64,000 nt of DNA from Bacillus sp. DTU_2020_1000418_1_SI_GHA_SEK_038 (GCF_032341175.1 NZ_CP135435.1:2666001-2730000); one strand, 5' to 3'. Numbered from the stretch's first letter, positions 16,790 to 25,334 are shown. The notes: generated by a model not told the origin, from the letters alone. Numbers and translations are program-made.

Positions 16790-17494
16790 TTATTCTTTTA
16801 TCGCCGCTTCAAGAGCCACTTCGATCATTTCATTGAAGGTTGTTTGTCTTTCTTCGGCAGTTGTTTCCTCACCGGTTAAAATATGGTCACTAACTGTTAA
16901 GACAGATAATGCCTTGCGATCAAATTTCGCCGCTAACGTATAAAGAGCTGATGTTTCCATCTCAATAGCCAAAATTTGATATTTTGCCCATTTTTCTAAT
17001 TCTGAATTATCGTTGTAGAACATATCAGCAGTAAATACATTTCCGACTTTAAGCTGAAGTCCTTTTTGTACTCCTGCTTCATAAGCACGTTTAAGTAAAT
17101 CAAAATTAGCTGTCGGAGCATAATCGACTCCGCCAAATGTAATCCTATTCATTTGTGAATCTGTTGAAGCGGCCATGGCCAGGATCACATCCCGTACCTT
17201 TACATCCTTTTGAATAGCCCCACAAGTACCAACACGGATTAAATTTTGAACATTATAGCTTTGCATGAGTTCATTAATATAGATAGAAATAGATGGTACA
17301 CCCATACCTGTTCCTTGAACAGAGATTGGATGGCCCTTGTATGTACCTGTATACCCAAACATACTTCGAACTTCATTATAGCATTTTGCATTTTCTAGAA
17401 AGTTTTGCGCAATATATTTTGCACGCAACGGATCCCCTGGTAAAAGGACTGTTTCAGCAACCTCATTTTCTTTGGCACCAATATGTATACTCAT
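16790..17494 (-). CDS. deoD: Purine nucleoside phosphorylase DeoD
   Basis: 234 residues, the normal length of hexameric PNP-II. Family motifs in order: [13 protein letters not shown] (phosphate-binding Gly/Arg), [29 protein letters not shown] (ribose-binding Met-Glu) and LTVSDHI with the catalytic Asp. It cleaves purine (deoxy)nucleosides to base and (deoxy)ribose-1-phosphate in salvage. GGAGGCTAAATGA precedes the ATG. It is located between yodJ and yodL as in B. subtilis but with its own terminator. Confidence 0.96.
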   Translation of the reverse strand: MSIHIGAKENEVAETVLLPGDPLRAKYIAQNFLENAKCYNEVRSMFGYTGTYKGHPISVQGTGMGVPSISIYINELMQSYNVQNLIRVGTCGAIQKDVKVRDVILAMAASTDSQMNRITFGGVDYAPTANFDLLKRAYEAGVQKGLQLKVGNVFTADMFYNDNSELEKWAKYQILAIEMETSALYTLAAKFDRKALSVLTVSDHILTGEETTAEERQTTFNEMIEVALEAAIKE

Positions 17495-17641
17495 TCATTT
17501 AGCCTCCCAAATTTTCTCAAGGGTAACTGCCCTCCCTCACTATATCATAATATATCCCAGCTTTAAAACGTTCCATTCATTCAGCATGTTTTTAAGGCTT
17601 ACGGGAAAGCTATCTATAGCCAAATCAGGAGGTGTTGATTA

Positions 17642-17770
17642 GTGGCACAGGAAAAAATGAGTAAAAAACTTAGGCAGGCTGTTCAGCACGCTAATGAAAC
17701 AAACCCAACATCTAGATCAAATACAGAGCCTAATACTTCTAAAACAGTGAAAACGATCAGTAAGAATTAA
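17642..17770 (+). CDS. Small basic protein of unknown function (42 aa)
   Basis: GTG start eight bases after GGAGGT. The product (MAQEKMSKKLRQAVQHANETNP then Ser/Thr/Asn-rich, ending KTISKN) is small, hydrophilic and basic, like minor small acid-soluble spore proteins, but I cannot assign it to a named family. The next short gene follows after 14 bases with its own good ribosome binding site, so the two form a mini-operon between deoD (divergent) and yodL (convergent). Confidence 0.55.
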   Translation: MAQEKMSKKLRQAVQHANETNPTSRSNTEPNTSKTVKTISKN

Positions 17771-17784
17771 AACGGAGGCTGCAA

Positions 17785-17931
17785 ATGGGTAAAAAACATC
17801 GAAATCGAATCAATTCACCAAAAAAAAATAATCACATTCCGAAAGAGGCAATTATCGCTGAACAAGAGGCTCACGGTAAGGAATTTACTGCCCAAAAACG
17901 GAAAAATGGACCTGGTTCGAATATTGAATAA
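17785..17931 (+). CDS. Small basic protein of unknown function (48 aa)
   Basis: ATG six bases after CGGAGG. The product starts MGKKHRNRINSPKKNNHIPKE and ends KNGPGSNIE; it is Lys/Asn/Arg-rich with no hydrophobic segment. Composition and size resemble minor spore-core proteins of the SspK/SspN/SspO kind, yet no diagnostic motif is present. It shares a transcript with the 42-codon gene upstream and ends at a strong terminator whose stem starts on the stop codon. Confidence 0.6.
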   Translation: MGKKHRNRINSPKKNNHIPKEAIIAEQEAHGKEFTAQKRKNGPGSNIE

Positions 17932-17955
17932 GGAGAGCCTATAGCTCTCCTCTTT
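17931..17955. terminator. Intrinsic terminator between convergent genes
   Basis: AGGAGAGC-CTATA-GCTCTCCT then CTTTCT; it abuts the yodL stop codon. Confidence 0.75.
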
Positions 17956-18267
17956 CTATCTAATATGAATGCGGTTAATCTCCTGCCAGCCTCCCGGTTT
18001 TAATTGAAAATAATATTGCCCTTTCCGTCCTTCATCAATATACAAAATATCCCCTGTAGAAATGAATCTTCCATTAAAGTCATTAGGGATCCGGTCATGA
18101 ACATTAAATGTCGAAAAGACCGAATATATGCATTCATCATGGTCAGACGCCTCCACAGTTAATCGATAAACTTGCCGATATCCTTTGTTTTGTCGAAATT
18201 CAGGAGTTTGGAAAATCGTTACATCATATTCCTTCCTTTTAACCCTAGTTAATTCCTTTAGCATCAT
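17956..18267 (-). CDS. yodL: YodL family protein
   Basis: 103 residues with the YodL-like domain: YDVTIFQTPEF, VFSTFNVHDRIPNDFNGRFISTGDILYIDEG followed by YYFQLKPGGW. In B. subtilis YodL is a late/sporulation-linked protein whose overproduction disturbs cell shape through MreB. It is soluble and cytoplasmic. GGGGGAATT precedes ATG ATG; either could start. Position next to deoD matches B. subtilis gene order (deoD-yodL), which supports the name. Confidence 0.8.
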   Translation of the reverse strand: MMLKELTRVKRKEYDVTIFQTPEFRQNKGYRQVYRLTVEASDHDECIYSVFSTFNVHDRIPNDFNGRFISTGDILYIDEGRKGQYYFQLKPGGWQEINRIHIR

Positions 18268-18444
18268 AATTCCCCCTTAAGAAATAAATTATTTCCCATG
18301 TCTTGATAAGATGGAATATATTAAGTAAAATATAATTAAATATTCAAATATTTCAGATAAGCTTACACCTTCTATTAGATACTCCCTTTGTCGTTTCCTT
18401 CATCAAAAAACTACTACTTTTGTCGAACAAAGGATTATTTACAA

Positions 18445-18482
18445 AGAAAGCGCTTACATTCGAGGAAGTAGTTTCATATAAT
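18445..18482 (+). promoter_or_regulatory. Sigma-A promoter overlapped by a cre-like site
   Basis: AGAAAGCGCTTACA (18445-18458) read on the other strand is TGTAAGCGCTTTCT, a near-consensus catabolite response element. It overlaps a -35-like TTACAT (18454-18459), which is 17 bases from TATAAT (18477-18482). CcpA binding here would block the promoter of the GDPD gene. Confidence 0.55.
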
Positions 18483-18508
18483 ATAAAAATAATATAAGGA
18501 GGCTAGAA

Positions 18509-19366
18509 ATGATCATAACATCGCCCATTAAAAGACCTGTTTTAACCTGCATCTTTCTTGGTCTTTGGTTAGTGATTTCCAACATTTTTTATTATCTGCA
18601 GCCGCTGCATCCATTCAAGTCTATTGCTCATCGGGGAGCCTCCTATTATGCTCCTGAAAATACAATTGCTTCCTTTCAAAAAGCTGTTGATCTTGGGTTT
18701 GATTATATTGAGCTTGATGTAAGACTTAGCAAAGATGAGCAGCTAGTTGTTATTCATGATGAAGATGTTTTAAGGACAACTAACGGGACCGGATTTATCA
18801 GTGATTTGACTGTGATGGAATTGAAAATGCTTGATGCTGGCTCTTGGTTTTCTAAAGATTTCAGCGATGAAAGGATTCCACTCCTTGAGGAAGTACTCTA
18901 TCTCTTTGGAAAGAAAATTGGTATATTAATTGATGTAAAGTCTCCTGAAAAACAGCCAGGAATGATTGATATTTTATCAAATATATTAATAAGCCATATT
19001 GAAAATGGGATGGATCCGGAATTCGTAAAGGTCCAATCCTTTAACATTAACGAGCTGAAACGTTTAAAGGAACATGTACCTGACATCGCAACCGGACTAT
19101 TGTTAAACAAGCCTTTAGATTTACTTCAATTGGCTTCGTATAGGCCTTATGCCTCTTTCCTGTCCATTCATCACCAATTATTAACGAAAGCCTTTATTAA
19201 TAAGGCACAATTATTAGGTTTTGATATTTTTTCCTGGACAATTAAGAAGCAGTACCAATTCCCAATTATGCAACGGTTAGGCGTACACGGCATCATATCT
19301 GACGAAGAATTTAGAAAGCCAAGTTATAAGTTTACTAGTTTTATTTCTCCTGTTATTAAGGAGTAA
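18509..19366 (+). CDS. Glycerophosphodiester phosphodiesterase, membrane-anchored
   Basis: 285 residues. An N-terminal hydrophobic helix (about 8-30) anchors the protein, followed by the GDPD TIM barrel: IAHRGASYYAPENT (catalytic His and Glu), YIELDVRLSKD (metal Glu/Asp) and VVIHDEDVLRTT (second His), then LIDVKSPE and FDIFSWTIKK. It hydrolyses glycerophosphodiesters to glycerol-3-phosphate and alcohol. AAGGAGG lies eight bases before ATG. The cre-like site suggests carbon catabolite repression, as known for glpQ. Confidence 0.9.
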   Translation: MIITSPIKRPVLTCIFLGLWLVISNIFYYLQPLHPFKSIAHRGASYYAPENTIASFQKAVDLGFDYIELDVRLSKDEQLVVIHDEDVLRTTNGTGFISDLTVMELKMLDAGSWFSKDFSDERIPLLEEVLYLFGKKIGILIDVKSPEKQPGMIDILSNILISHIENGMDPEFVKVQSFNINELKRLKEHVPDIATGLLLNKPLDLLQLASYRPYASFLSIHHQLLTKAFINKAQLLGFDIFSWTIKKQYQFPIMQRLGVHGIISDEEFRKPSYKFTSFISPVIKE

Positions 19367-19380
19367 AATATTTTTTCGAA

Positions 19381-19419
19381 AAAATAAGCCCTTATCTGGA
19401 TCAAAGGGCTCATTTTTTT
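19381..19419. terminator. Bidirectional intrinsic terminator
   Basis: AAGCCCTT / AAGGGCT stem with flanking A and T runs, between GDPD (+) and spo0M (-). Confidence 0.8.
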
Positions 19420-19427
19420 GTATCAAA

Positions 19428-20198
19428 TTATGAGTATTGCTGAATGATGGATTGAATTCTATGCTGCATTTGCGGCATATCTGCTCGGTTTACAGAGAAT
19501 CGTACATGTGATTCATCTAAATTGAGTGCTTCGGAAAACAGGCTTCCTAATCCTCTTACTTTTCTATCAACCTGCATTAATATTTCAATTTCATTGCTTG
19601 AAATTGGGAAAAAGGTAATTTCTAATTCATCTAAACGGCCACGGAATGGACCAGAAGATGGGACAAATTCAAATTCCTGAATAAATGGCAATCTGCTGCG
19701 GAGACGGCTAGATGCATACTCACATTCTGCTTCCCTTAACCGAAAGCCTAGACCATTTATTGCTTGGAATACGGATTCCATAAGTTCATTAGGTACAACT
19801 CGAAGATAATCTTTATCTGTAGGATCAACAGCATTTTTAATATCAAGACCTGTCGAAACCCATACCTTTGTCTTCCCGATAGAAAGTGGAGTATCCGATG
19901 GAATGATGAAGGAAAACGGAATTTCTTTACGTTCATTGGCTAGGAGATTAAATGATTCAGCGATTCGAAAACTGTCAATTAAGCCTGTAACTGTGTACTT
20001 TTTATCATCTGATTCCTTCAAATACGTTGTGTTAAGTGACAAGTAGATCGCATCAATCTTTTGTTCTACATTTCCTCCCCGAATTTCAACAACCCCTCTA
20101 ATTTCCCCGCCTGGAGTAACTGTATCCTGAACTAGTTTCGTATCCACTTTTGCAGCCCCAATTCCAACACTTGCCAAGACTTTATTAAAAAACGACAT
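19428..20198 (-). CDS. spo0M: Sporulation control protein Spo0M
   Basis: 256 residues, the family's usual length. It starts MSFFNKVLASVGIGAAKVDT and shows an arrestin-like beta-sandwich N-half (GGEIRGVVEIRGGNVEQKIDAIYL; IPFSFIIPSDTPLSIG) and the C-terminal SPOM region with LRSRLPFIQEFEFVPSSGPFRGRLDELE, broken here to the motif RGRLDELE. Spo0M influences sporulation entry and cell-cycle proteins in B. subtilis. AAGGAGGAG precedes the start. An ECF-sigma promoter motif lies 41 bases upstream, agreeing with the known sigma-W control of spo0M. Confidence 0.9.
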   Translation of the reverse strand: MSFFNKVLASVGIGAAKVDTKLVQDTVTPGGEIRGVVEIRGGNVEQKIDAIYLSLNTTYLKESDDKKYTVTGLIDSFRIAESFNLLANERKEIPFSFIIPSDTPLSIGKTKVWVSTGLDIKNAVDPTDKDYLRVVPNELMESVFQAINGLGFRLREAECEYASSRLRSRLPFIQEFEFVPSSGPFRGRLDELEITFFPISSNEIEILMQVDRKVRGLGSLFSEALNLDESHVRFSVNRADMPQMQHRIQSIIQQYS

Positions 20199-20238
20199 TC
20201 CATACTCCTCCTTTATTATTTTCCTTAATCAAAGATAC

Positions 20239-20265
20239 TACGAATCAATTAATTTAAAGGTTTCA
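20239..20265 (-). promoter_or_regulatory. ECF-sigma (sigma-W-type) promoter of spo0M
   Basis: On the minus strand TGAAAC, 17-base spacer, CGTA. This is the sigma-W/M-type consensus at proper distance from the spo0M start. Confidence 0.65.
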
Positions 20266-20380
20266 TAAATAAAAAACTTTTTTCAGCCTATATGCTTTTA
20301 CTTGGTAATGTTACAATACAGATAATTGAACGAATTTTTCAACAAATTCCATTGTAGATAGGGGATGAATTTTTATTACT

Positions 20381-21361
20381 ATGAAGCTATTTATTACCCG
20401 AAAGCCGCCTCAGCATGTGTTAGATTATCTAAAGGAAAACTTTCAAGTTGATTTTTGGGATTCTGAGGATGAGGAAGTACCAAGGGAGAAATTACTTGAT
20501 ATTGTCCATCAATATGATGGTTTACTTTGTTTACTTACTGAAAATATCGATAAGGAAGTCCTGGATCAAGGAAGCAATCTTAAGGTAATTAGCAATTTAG
20601 CTGTAGGCTATAATAATATTCAGATAGAGGAAGCTAGTCTTCGTGGAATCATGATTACGAATACACCTGGTGTATTGACTGAAACGACAGCTGATCTTAC
20701 ATTTGCGCTTTTACTTGGAACTTCTAGAAGATTGATTGAAGCTTCAAATAGCTTACGTGAAGGGAATTGGAAAACATGGTCACCAATGTTTTTGACTGGA
20801 ATGGACGTACATGGATCAACATTAGGGATCATAGGTTTAGGAGAAATTGGAGCTGCAGTAGCTAGAAGAGCGAAAGGCTTTAATATGAAAATATTATATA
20901 ATAGCAGAACTCCTAAGCCATTATTAGAAGCCGAGCTTGATATTCAATATGCTGACCTCGATACTTTATTGCAAACATCAGATTTTGTCTGTGTACTTAC
21001 CCCCTTTACTAAGCAAACGCGGAACATGATCACATTAAAAGAATTGAAACAAATGAAAAAGACCGCCATACTAATCAATACAGCGAGAGGCGGCATTGTA
21101 AATGAAGCAGATCTTGTACAAGCATTATCAGAGGGAATAATTTGGGGTGCGGGACTGGATGTTTTTGAACAGGAGCCCATTCCTACTGATCATCCCCTAT
21201 TGCAGTTCACTAATGTTGTCACTCTTCCCCATATCGGCAGTGCCAGTATTCAGACGAGAACAAAGATGTGGGAGCTTGCCGCAAGAAACTTAACAGATGG
21301 ATTACAAGGAAAGAAGCCTCCTAATCTTGTCAATCAAGAGGCGTATAAAACAAGAGAATAA
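20381..21361 (+). CDS. D-isomer 2-hydroxyacid dehydrogenase (glyoxylate/glycerate-type)
   Basis: 326 residues with the D-2-hydroxyacid dehydrogenase layout: flavodoxin-like catalytic halves around a Rossmann NAD(P) domain with GIIGLGEIGAAVARRAKG, catalytic Arg in NTARGGIVNEADL, Glu in VFEQEPIP and His in LPHIGSAS. It resembles GhrB/YvcT enzymes acting on glyoxylate, hydroxypyruvate or 2-ketogluconate; the substrate is not set. The ribosome binding site is weak (GGGG 18 bases upstream), so low expression or a different start is possible. Monocistronic. Confidence 0.9.
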   Translation: MKLFITRKPPQHVLDYLKENFQVDFWDSEDEEVPREKLLDIVHQYDGLLCLLTENIDKEVLDQGSNLKVISNLAVGYNNIQIEEASLRGIMITNTPGVLTETTADLTFALLLGTSRRLIEASNSLREGNWKTWSPMFLTGMDVHGSTLGIIGLGEIGAAVARRAKGFNMKILYNSRTPKPLLEAELDIQYADLDTLLQTSDFVCVLTPFTKQTRNMITLKELKQMKKTAILINTARGGIVNEADLVQALSEGIIWGAGLDVFEQEPIPTDHPLLQFTNVVTLPHIGSASIQTRTKMWELAARNLTDGLQGKKPPNLVNQEAYKTRE

Positions 21362-21388
21362 ATCGTTCATATGTAATATCAATTTTAG

Positions 21389-21443
21389 CTAAGAGGCTGT
21401 CCTAGAGCAAAGGTGCCAGGCATCATATTGGACTGCCTCTTTC
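21389..21443. terminator. Long-loop inverted repeat, likely terminator
   Basis: AAGAGGCTGTCC / GGACTGCCTCTT with one mismatch and a 30-base loop, T-rich on the + side; it lies between the dehydrogenase and convergent yozD. Confidence 0.55.
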
Positions 21444-21447
21444 TATA

Positions 21448-21621
21448 TTAATCATGGTCAACTTCTTCATCGATAATGCACTTTTGCAATAAATAATCAA
21501 AAACGATATCTGCTAGTTCCTCTAATTCATTTTCAGCAGGCACAAAACCTCTTCTTGTTAGCTCATGAAAGAAAAAATCTGCAATTTCCTCCGTATCAAT
21601 AATAACCTCAATTTCTCTCAC
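21448..21621 (-). CDS. yozD: YozD-like small protein (57 aa)
   Basis: GTG start preceded by AAAAGGGGGCGGCGCT. The acidic 57-residue product reads MREIEVIIDTEEIADFF, then HELTRRGFVP and ELEELADIVFDYLLQKC, ending DEEVDHD. I recognise it as the YozD type of short Bacillus protein found near yodN. Function is unknown. It is a soluble helical protein without motifs; size and start codon make it easy to miss in automated calls. Confidence 0.6.
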   Translation of the reverse strand: MREIEVIIDTEEIADFFFHELTRRGFVPAENELEELADIVFDYLLQKCIIDEEVDHD

Positions 21622-21806
21622 AGCGCCGCCCCCTTTTTAGAGAATGTATGACGTTCTCCTAACATTCATGCTAAAATTAGTCATTTTCAAGTAAGCTTTT
21701 CCTTTAAATTAATTTTTTCTCCTGACATTTTTCTCACTGACAAGCATATAAATATCCTTAAGAAACTGTATTGGTGGATAAATCTAATATTGGAGGAGAA
21801 AAATTC

Positions 21807-21974
21807 ATGAATATTTCTACATTAGCTTCAGCCATAAAAAAGGATGTAAACAATGAGGATAGTATCATTATTAATTTTTACGGTCTAGTATTAAAAGGCA
21901 TGTTTAAGATCATTCTGTTTTTGGGTGTTCCCTATATTGCCTATCTGCTATTCATGTTTGGCCAAAAAGGCTAA
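21807..21974 (+). CDS. Small single-span membrane protein (55 aa)
   Basis: Start set at ATG 21807, eight bases after TGGAGGAG. The product begins MNISTLASAIKKDVNNEDS and has one membrane helix (MFKIILFLGVPYIAYLLFMF) and a short FGQKG tail. No family is recognised. It converges with the yodN-like gene with a 4-base overlap of stop codons (21971-21974) and no terminator between them, so the two transcripts can overlap. Confidence 0.6.
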   Translation: MNISTLASAIKKDVNNEDSIIINFYGLVLKGMFKIILFLGVPYIAYLLFMFGQKG

Positions 21975-22684
21975 ACAGTACTCTTTCCATCATTGCTGGA
22001 AATCTGCTTTAGTTTTCTGACAATAATCCGCATAATATGTTTATATTCCTCATCACGAAACATCTCATATAGAATTCGGTAATCATTATATATATCTAAT
22101 AAACCATCAATCAATAATTTTCTTTCACGTATACTATCTAATATTTCTTTCTCGGCTTTTCTGAAATTGGGGGCCCCGCCCTTCTTTTCAATTAGTTTAG
22201 GCAGTTTTTCTTTTTTATTCAGCAAATATAATAGTCCTAGCTTTTGGATGAAAGCATCCGCGCTTTCCGCATCGGCAACAATGGTTAATTCCTCTTCCCC
22301 TGCCTCAAGCCATTCACCATCGCTAATTCTTGTGAGTTCATAAATGATATCCTCCCAGGCATCTTCCTTATAGCGCCAAATCTCTGTCCGAAATCCTACT
22401 ACTTTAAACAGATCAGATCCATAGCCTTTTACTTGTACTAAATCACCAAAAAAGTACTTATACTCTATATCAATATGCTCCTTCTCGATGATTTCCCCTT
22501 CAAACTCGGAGAGCATTTTGAGACTGGATTCCATAAAAAGACCTTCACTTTTATTCACCTCATATACATACATCCCGTCTAGCCATTTTACATCTGTAAT
22601 CTTCCCAACAGTTCCATATATAGTGATCACGACTGTATCACCGATATTATATTTTGATTTTTTCCTATCGCTCATTTCCTCCAT
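21971..22684 (-). CDS. yodN: YodN-like protein with KOW/SH3-like N-terminal part
   Basis: About 237 residues (ATG at 22684, or at 22672 closer to a weak GGAGGAAATGAG site). The N-terminus (YNIGDTVVITIYGTVGKITDV) looks like a small beta-barrel of KOW/SH3 type, repeated weakly at FFGDLVQVKGYGSDLFKVVGF; the C-terminal half is charged and helical (EKEILDSIRERKLLIDGLLDIYNDYR). The name rests on memory of the B. subtilis protein and on its position between yozD and yozE. Function unknown. Confidence 0.6.
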   Translation of the reverse strand: MEEMSDRKKSKYNIGDTVVITIYGTVGKITDVKWLDGMYVYEVNKSEGLFMESSLKMLSEFEGEIIEKEHIDIEYKYFFGDLVQVKGYGSDLFKVVGFRTEIWRYKEDAWEDIIYELTRISDGEWLEAGEEELTIVADAESADAFIQKLGLLYLLNKKEKLPKLIEKKGGAPNFRKAEKEILDSIRERKLLIDGLLDIYNDYRILYEMFRDEEYKHIMRIIVRKLKQISSNDGKSTV

Positions 22685-22813
22685 CCTTCCAGGTGTGAGT
22701 CGTGAAATTTGATTAAGATATTATATGCAAGGATAGGAAAAATCGGTCCGTATATAGAAAAACTGATTAAAAATGAATAGAAAGCGGAAATGTCAAACAA
22801 ATTGAAGGCGGAC

Positions 22814-22848
22814 ATAAAAAAAGGGCAACTCCAAAAGAGTCACCCTGC
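22814..22848 (-). terminator. Intrinsic terminator after yozE
   Basis: GGGTGACTC-TTTTG-GAGTTGCCC on the minus strand followed by TTTTTTT. Confidence 0.85.
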
Positions 22849-23070
22849 CTATCCTTCTGATATTATATATAATTCCCACGCTTCATCAAAGACTGCCATA
22901 CTTTCCATATATGATCCATTTAATTCTAAATATAAGCTAATTTCATGATAATCTGATGATGTTTTCGGAAAGTCATGATCTAAATATGCATGATTTGCAA
23001 AACGGCTAATCCTATCCTTTGGTGAAGGATGCCGATATTTCATTAAAAAATGATAAAAAGTTTTTGCCAT
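22849..23070 (-). CDS. yozE: YozE family protein (UPF0346)
   Basis: 73 residues matching the UPF0346/YozE family throughout: FYHFLMKYRHPSPKD, FANHAYLDHDFPKTSSDYHEISLYLELNG and a final FDEAWELY. The B. subtilis structure is a small helical bundle; function unknown. The ATG follows AAGAGGCGGTCATT. Ends in a strong terminator and is separated from the small membrane-protein gene upstream by another. Confidence 0.9.
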   Translation of the reverse strand: MAKTFYHFLMKYRHPSPKDRISRFANHAYLDHDFPKTSSDYHEISLYLELNGSYMESMAVFDEAWELYIISEG

Positions 23071-23164
23071 AATGACCGCCTCTTTGGAAATTTAATGAAA
23101 AGTTCAATTTTTGCTTTAATATCGTATACATACTATACGCGAAAAACTGAGTTTTCGTCCATAG

Positions 23165-23197
23165 AAAAAAGCAACCCAATTTTTAGGTTGCTTTTTT
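23165..23197 (-). terminator. Intrinsic terminator
   Basis: AAAAAAGCAACC-CAATTTTTA-GGTTGCTTTTTT downstream of the gene ending at 23240. Confidence 0.88.
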
Positions 23198-23239
23198 CAA
23201 ATTATATAAGAGCTTTTGACATTCCAATTAGAAATTTAA

Positions 23240-23434
23240 TTACTGATAGCGTGATGATTTAGCTAATTCAGTAAGAATCCAAATAATGTTAAACATTAAA
23301 ATCGCCACTGTAATTGGAACAGCCTGAAGCCAGTTTTTCCCATACTTTTCTTTAATTACACCTGCATAAAATCCACATAAAAATAAAGCAAACATAGCAA
23401 CTGCAAGCATAATCATTAAAGTTAGTTCCATCAT
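23240..23434 (-). CDS. Small two-span membrane protein (64 aa)
   Basis: Begins MMELTLMIMLAVAMFALFLC (first helix), then GVIKEKYGKNWLQ and a second helix (VAILMFNIIWILTEL). GGGAGGAAG precedes tandem ATGs. No recognised family. Stand-alone gene with its own terminator, between yozE and yokU, both conserved in Bacillus. Confidence 0.6.
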   Translation of the reverse strand: MMELTLMIMLAVAMFALFLCGFYAGVIKEKYGKNWLQAVPITVAILMFNIIWILTELAKSSRYQ

Positions 23435-23540
23435 TCTTCCTCCCTAGTATATGAATATCCCCTATATTCATTATAAAGAGTGGAGAATAGGAGTTTGTGA
23501 AAAAAACGTGAATACTTTGTGAACTATGAGATATATCACA

Positions 23541-23825
23541 TCACGTTGTAAAATCGAAATAATTTCTTTTCAAAAGTTTTGGCTGCCCCATTAAATTTGT
23601 ATAGGTCGTTTCTTGCCCGATCTCCTTCGTATTGATTAGAAATAATTGGTCATCAATTTCTTTCACTAGCCTATCTGTTTGATATTCCATCTGACAATTG
23701 TGACAAAAGGTGGTAGGGACTTCACTTATTTTTATCGCCCTTGACCCATCGGGCAGTTCCCAATAAACATCCCCGATTCCGGTTTTAATCTTTTCACTCT
23801 CACACCAAGCACATGTTTCCTTCAC
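23541..23825 (-). CDS. yokU: YokU family zinc-knuckle protein
   Basis: 94 residues with CAWCESEK at the start and CHNCQMEY near residue 41, two CxxC pairs of a YgiT-like zinc finger. YWELPDGSRAI lies between. It follows kamA by 14 bases on the same strand, as in other bacilli where YokU proteins sit next to lysine 2,3-aminomutase, so it is most likely co-transcribed from the sigma-54 promoter. A role as antitoxin-like DNA-binding protein is not supported (no HTH). Confidence 0.8.
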   Translation of the reverse strand: MKETCAWCESEKIKTGIGDVYWELPDGSRAIKISEVPTTFCHNCQMEYQTDRLVKEIDDQLFLINTKEIGQETTYTNLMGQPKLLKRNYFDFTT

Positions 23826-23839
23826 TTAAATGAACCCCC

Positions 23840-25264
23840 TTATTCACTCGCAATTGCTTTTATATCTAAATCATTAGGTTTTTGCTTCACTTGCTGAGCC
23901 ATGAACTTCTTCTCTTTTAGCTGATCCCGTTTTTCTCGTTTATCCTTTAACGATATGTGTGATGGATCATGCTCATATATTTCTCGGCGCTCAAGGCGTA
24001 CTAATCCTTCAGGAACAAGGTTAAATTTCTGGTCATTCATTAATCCAGCGATCCCAACGTTCGATTGTTTCACTTCCATATCAGGATAGATTTCCTTGAA
24101 GTAACCTTCCGCACGCCCTGATACATAGTTCTCAGGTTCAGGATAAGTCGTTATAACCCCTTCAAAGTTACGAAGAACTACCTTATTAGCACTTTGCGAA
24201 ATTAAATAGTTAGGCTGAAGAGCTATTTTTCCACCGCCTCCAGGAGCATCAACGACAAATGTTGGAACTGCATAGCCTGATGTATGCCCGCGAAGTCCTT
24301 CAATAATCTCCAGCCCCTTTGATACTGGTGCGCGGAAATGGCCAATTCCTTCAGATAGGTCACATTGGTAAATATAATATGGACGCACTCTAATTTTAAC
24401 GAGGTCATGCATCAGTCTCTTCATAATAGGAACACTGTCATTTATTCCTGCGAGAATTACAGATTGATTGCCAACTGGCACACCAGCATTGGCGAGCATT
24501 TCACAAGCTCTTTTCGATTCTTCTGTTATTTCAATTGATGTGTTGAAATGAGTATTTAGCCAAATTGGATGGTATTTTTTCAAAATATTGCAGAGGTTTT
24601 CGGTAATTCTTTGCGGAAACACGACCGGCGCTCTTGTTCCAATTCGAATAATTTCGACATGATCAATTTCCCGAAGTTTTCTTAAAATATATTCCAATAT
24701 ATTATCATTAATCAGAAGCCCGTCACCGCCGGATATGAGAACATCTCTTACCTGCGGGGTATTTCTAATATAGTCTATCGCGGCATCAAGTTGTTTCTTA
24801 GGGACACCCATTCCAATCTGTCCAGAAAAACGGCGTCTCGTACAATAGCGGCAATACATGGAGCATTGATTGGTTACAAGAAAGAGAACACGATCTGGGT
24901 AACGATGCGTTAATCCAGGGACGGGGGAGTCCTCATCTTCATGGAGCGGATCCTCCAGATCATATTTTGTCTTGTAAATCTCCTGTGAAATGGGCACTGA
25001 TTGCATCCGAATTGGACAGCGGGGATCATCCGGATTCATTAAAGAAGCATAGTAGGGAGTAATATTCAAGGGAATAGTCTTTGTGGAAATTCTCACACCT
25101 TCTTCTTCTTCAGGTGTAAGATTAATAACTTTCTTTAAATCATCAACCGTACGGACGGTATTTGTTAATTGCCATAACCAATCGTTCCATTGTTCGTCAG
25201 TAACATCCTTCCAAAGCTCAATATCCTTCCAATGACGATTAGGCTTATACAAATATGATTTCAT
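23840..25264 (-). CDS. kamA: L-lysine 2,3-aminomutase
   Basis: Start set at ATG 25264 (MKSYLYKPNRHWKDIELW), seven bases after GAGGAGG, giving 474 residues, close to B. subtilis KamA. It is a radical SAM and PLP enzyme: the 4Fe-4S CxxxCxxC motif is CSMYCRYC (about 134-141), the SAM-binding GGD is in ISGGDGLL, and the PLP lysine is in APGGGGKIAL (~340). It converts L-lysine to L-beta-lysine. A sigma-54 -24/-12 element lies 38-53 bases upstream and its likely activator is the next gene upstream. In B. subtilis the homologous gene heads the yodP-T operon; here it is behind it. Confidence 0.95.
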   Translation of the reverse strand: MKSYLYKPNRHWKDIELWKDVTDEQWNDWLWQLTNTVRTVDDLKKVINLTPEEEEGVRISTKTIPLNITPYYASLMNPDDPRCPIRMQSVPISQEIYKTKYDLEDPLHEDEDSPVPGLTHRYPDRVLFLVTNQCSMYCRYCTRRRFSGQIGMGVPKKQLDAAIDYIRNTPQVRDVLISGGDGLLINDNILEYILRKLREIDHVEIIRIGTRAPVVFPQRITENLCNILKKYHPIWLNTHFNTSIEITEESKRACEMLANAGVPVGNQSVILAGINDSVPIMKRLMHDLVKIRVRPYYIYQCDLSEGIGHFRAPVSKGLEIIEGLRGHTSGYAVPTFVVDAPGGGGKIALQPNYLISQSANKVVLRNFEGVITTYPEPENYVSGRAEGYFKEIYPDMEVKQSNVGIAGLMNDQKFNLVPEGLVRLERREIYEHDPSHISLKDKREKRDQLKEKKFMAQQVKQKPNDLDIKAIASE

Positions 25265-25301
25265 AATATTCCTCCTCAAAAATTTTCTTATTAAAGATAC
25301 A

Positions 25302-25317
25302 TGCAAGTACTGTGCCA
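25302..25317 (-). promoter_or_regulatory. Sigma-54 (-24/-12) promoter of kamA
   Basis: Minus strand TTGGCACAGTACTTGCAT contains TGGCAC-N5-TTGCA, an essentially perfect SigL/RpoN promoter, 38 bases upstream of the kamA start. Confidence 0.85.
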
Positions 25318-25334
25318 AAATCCTAATTTCCAAT

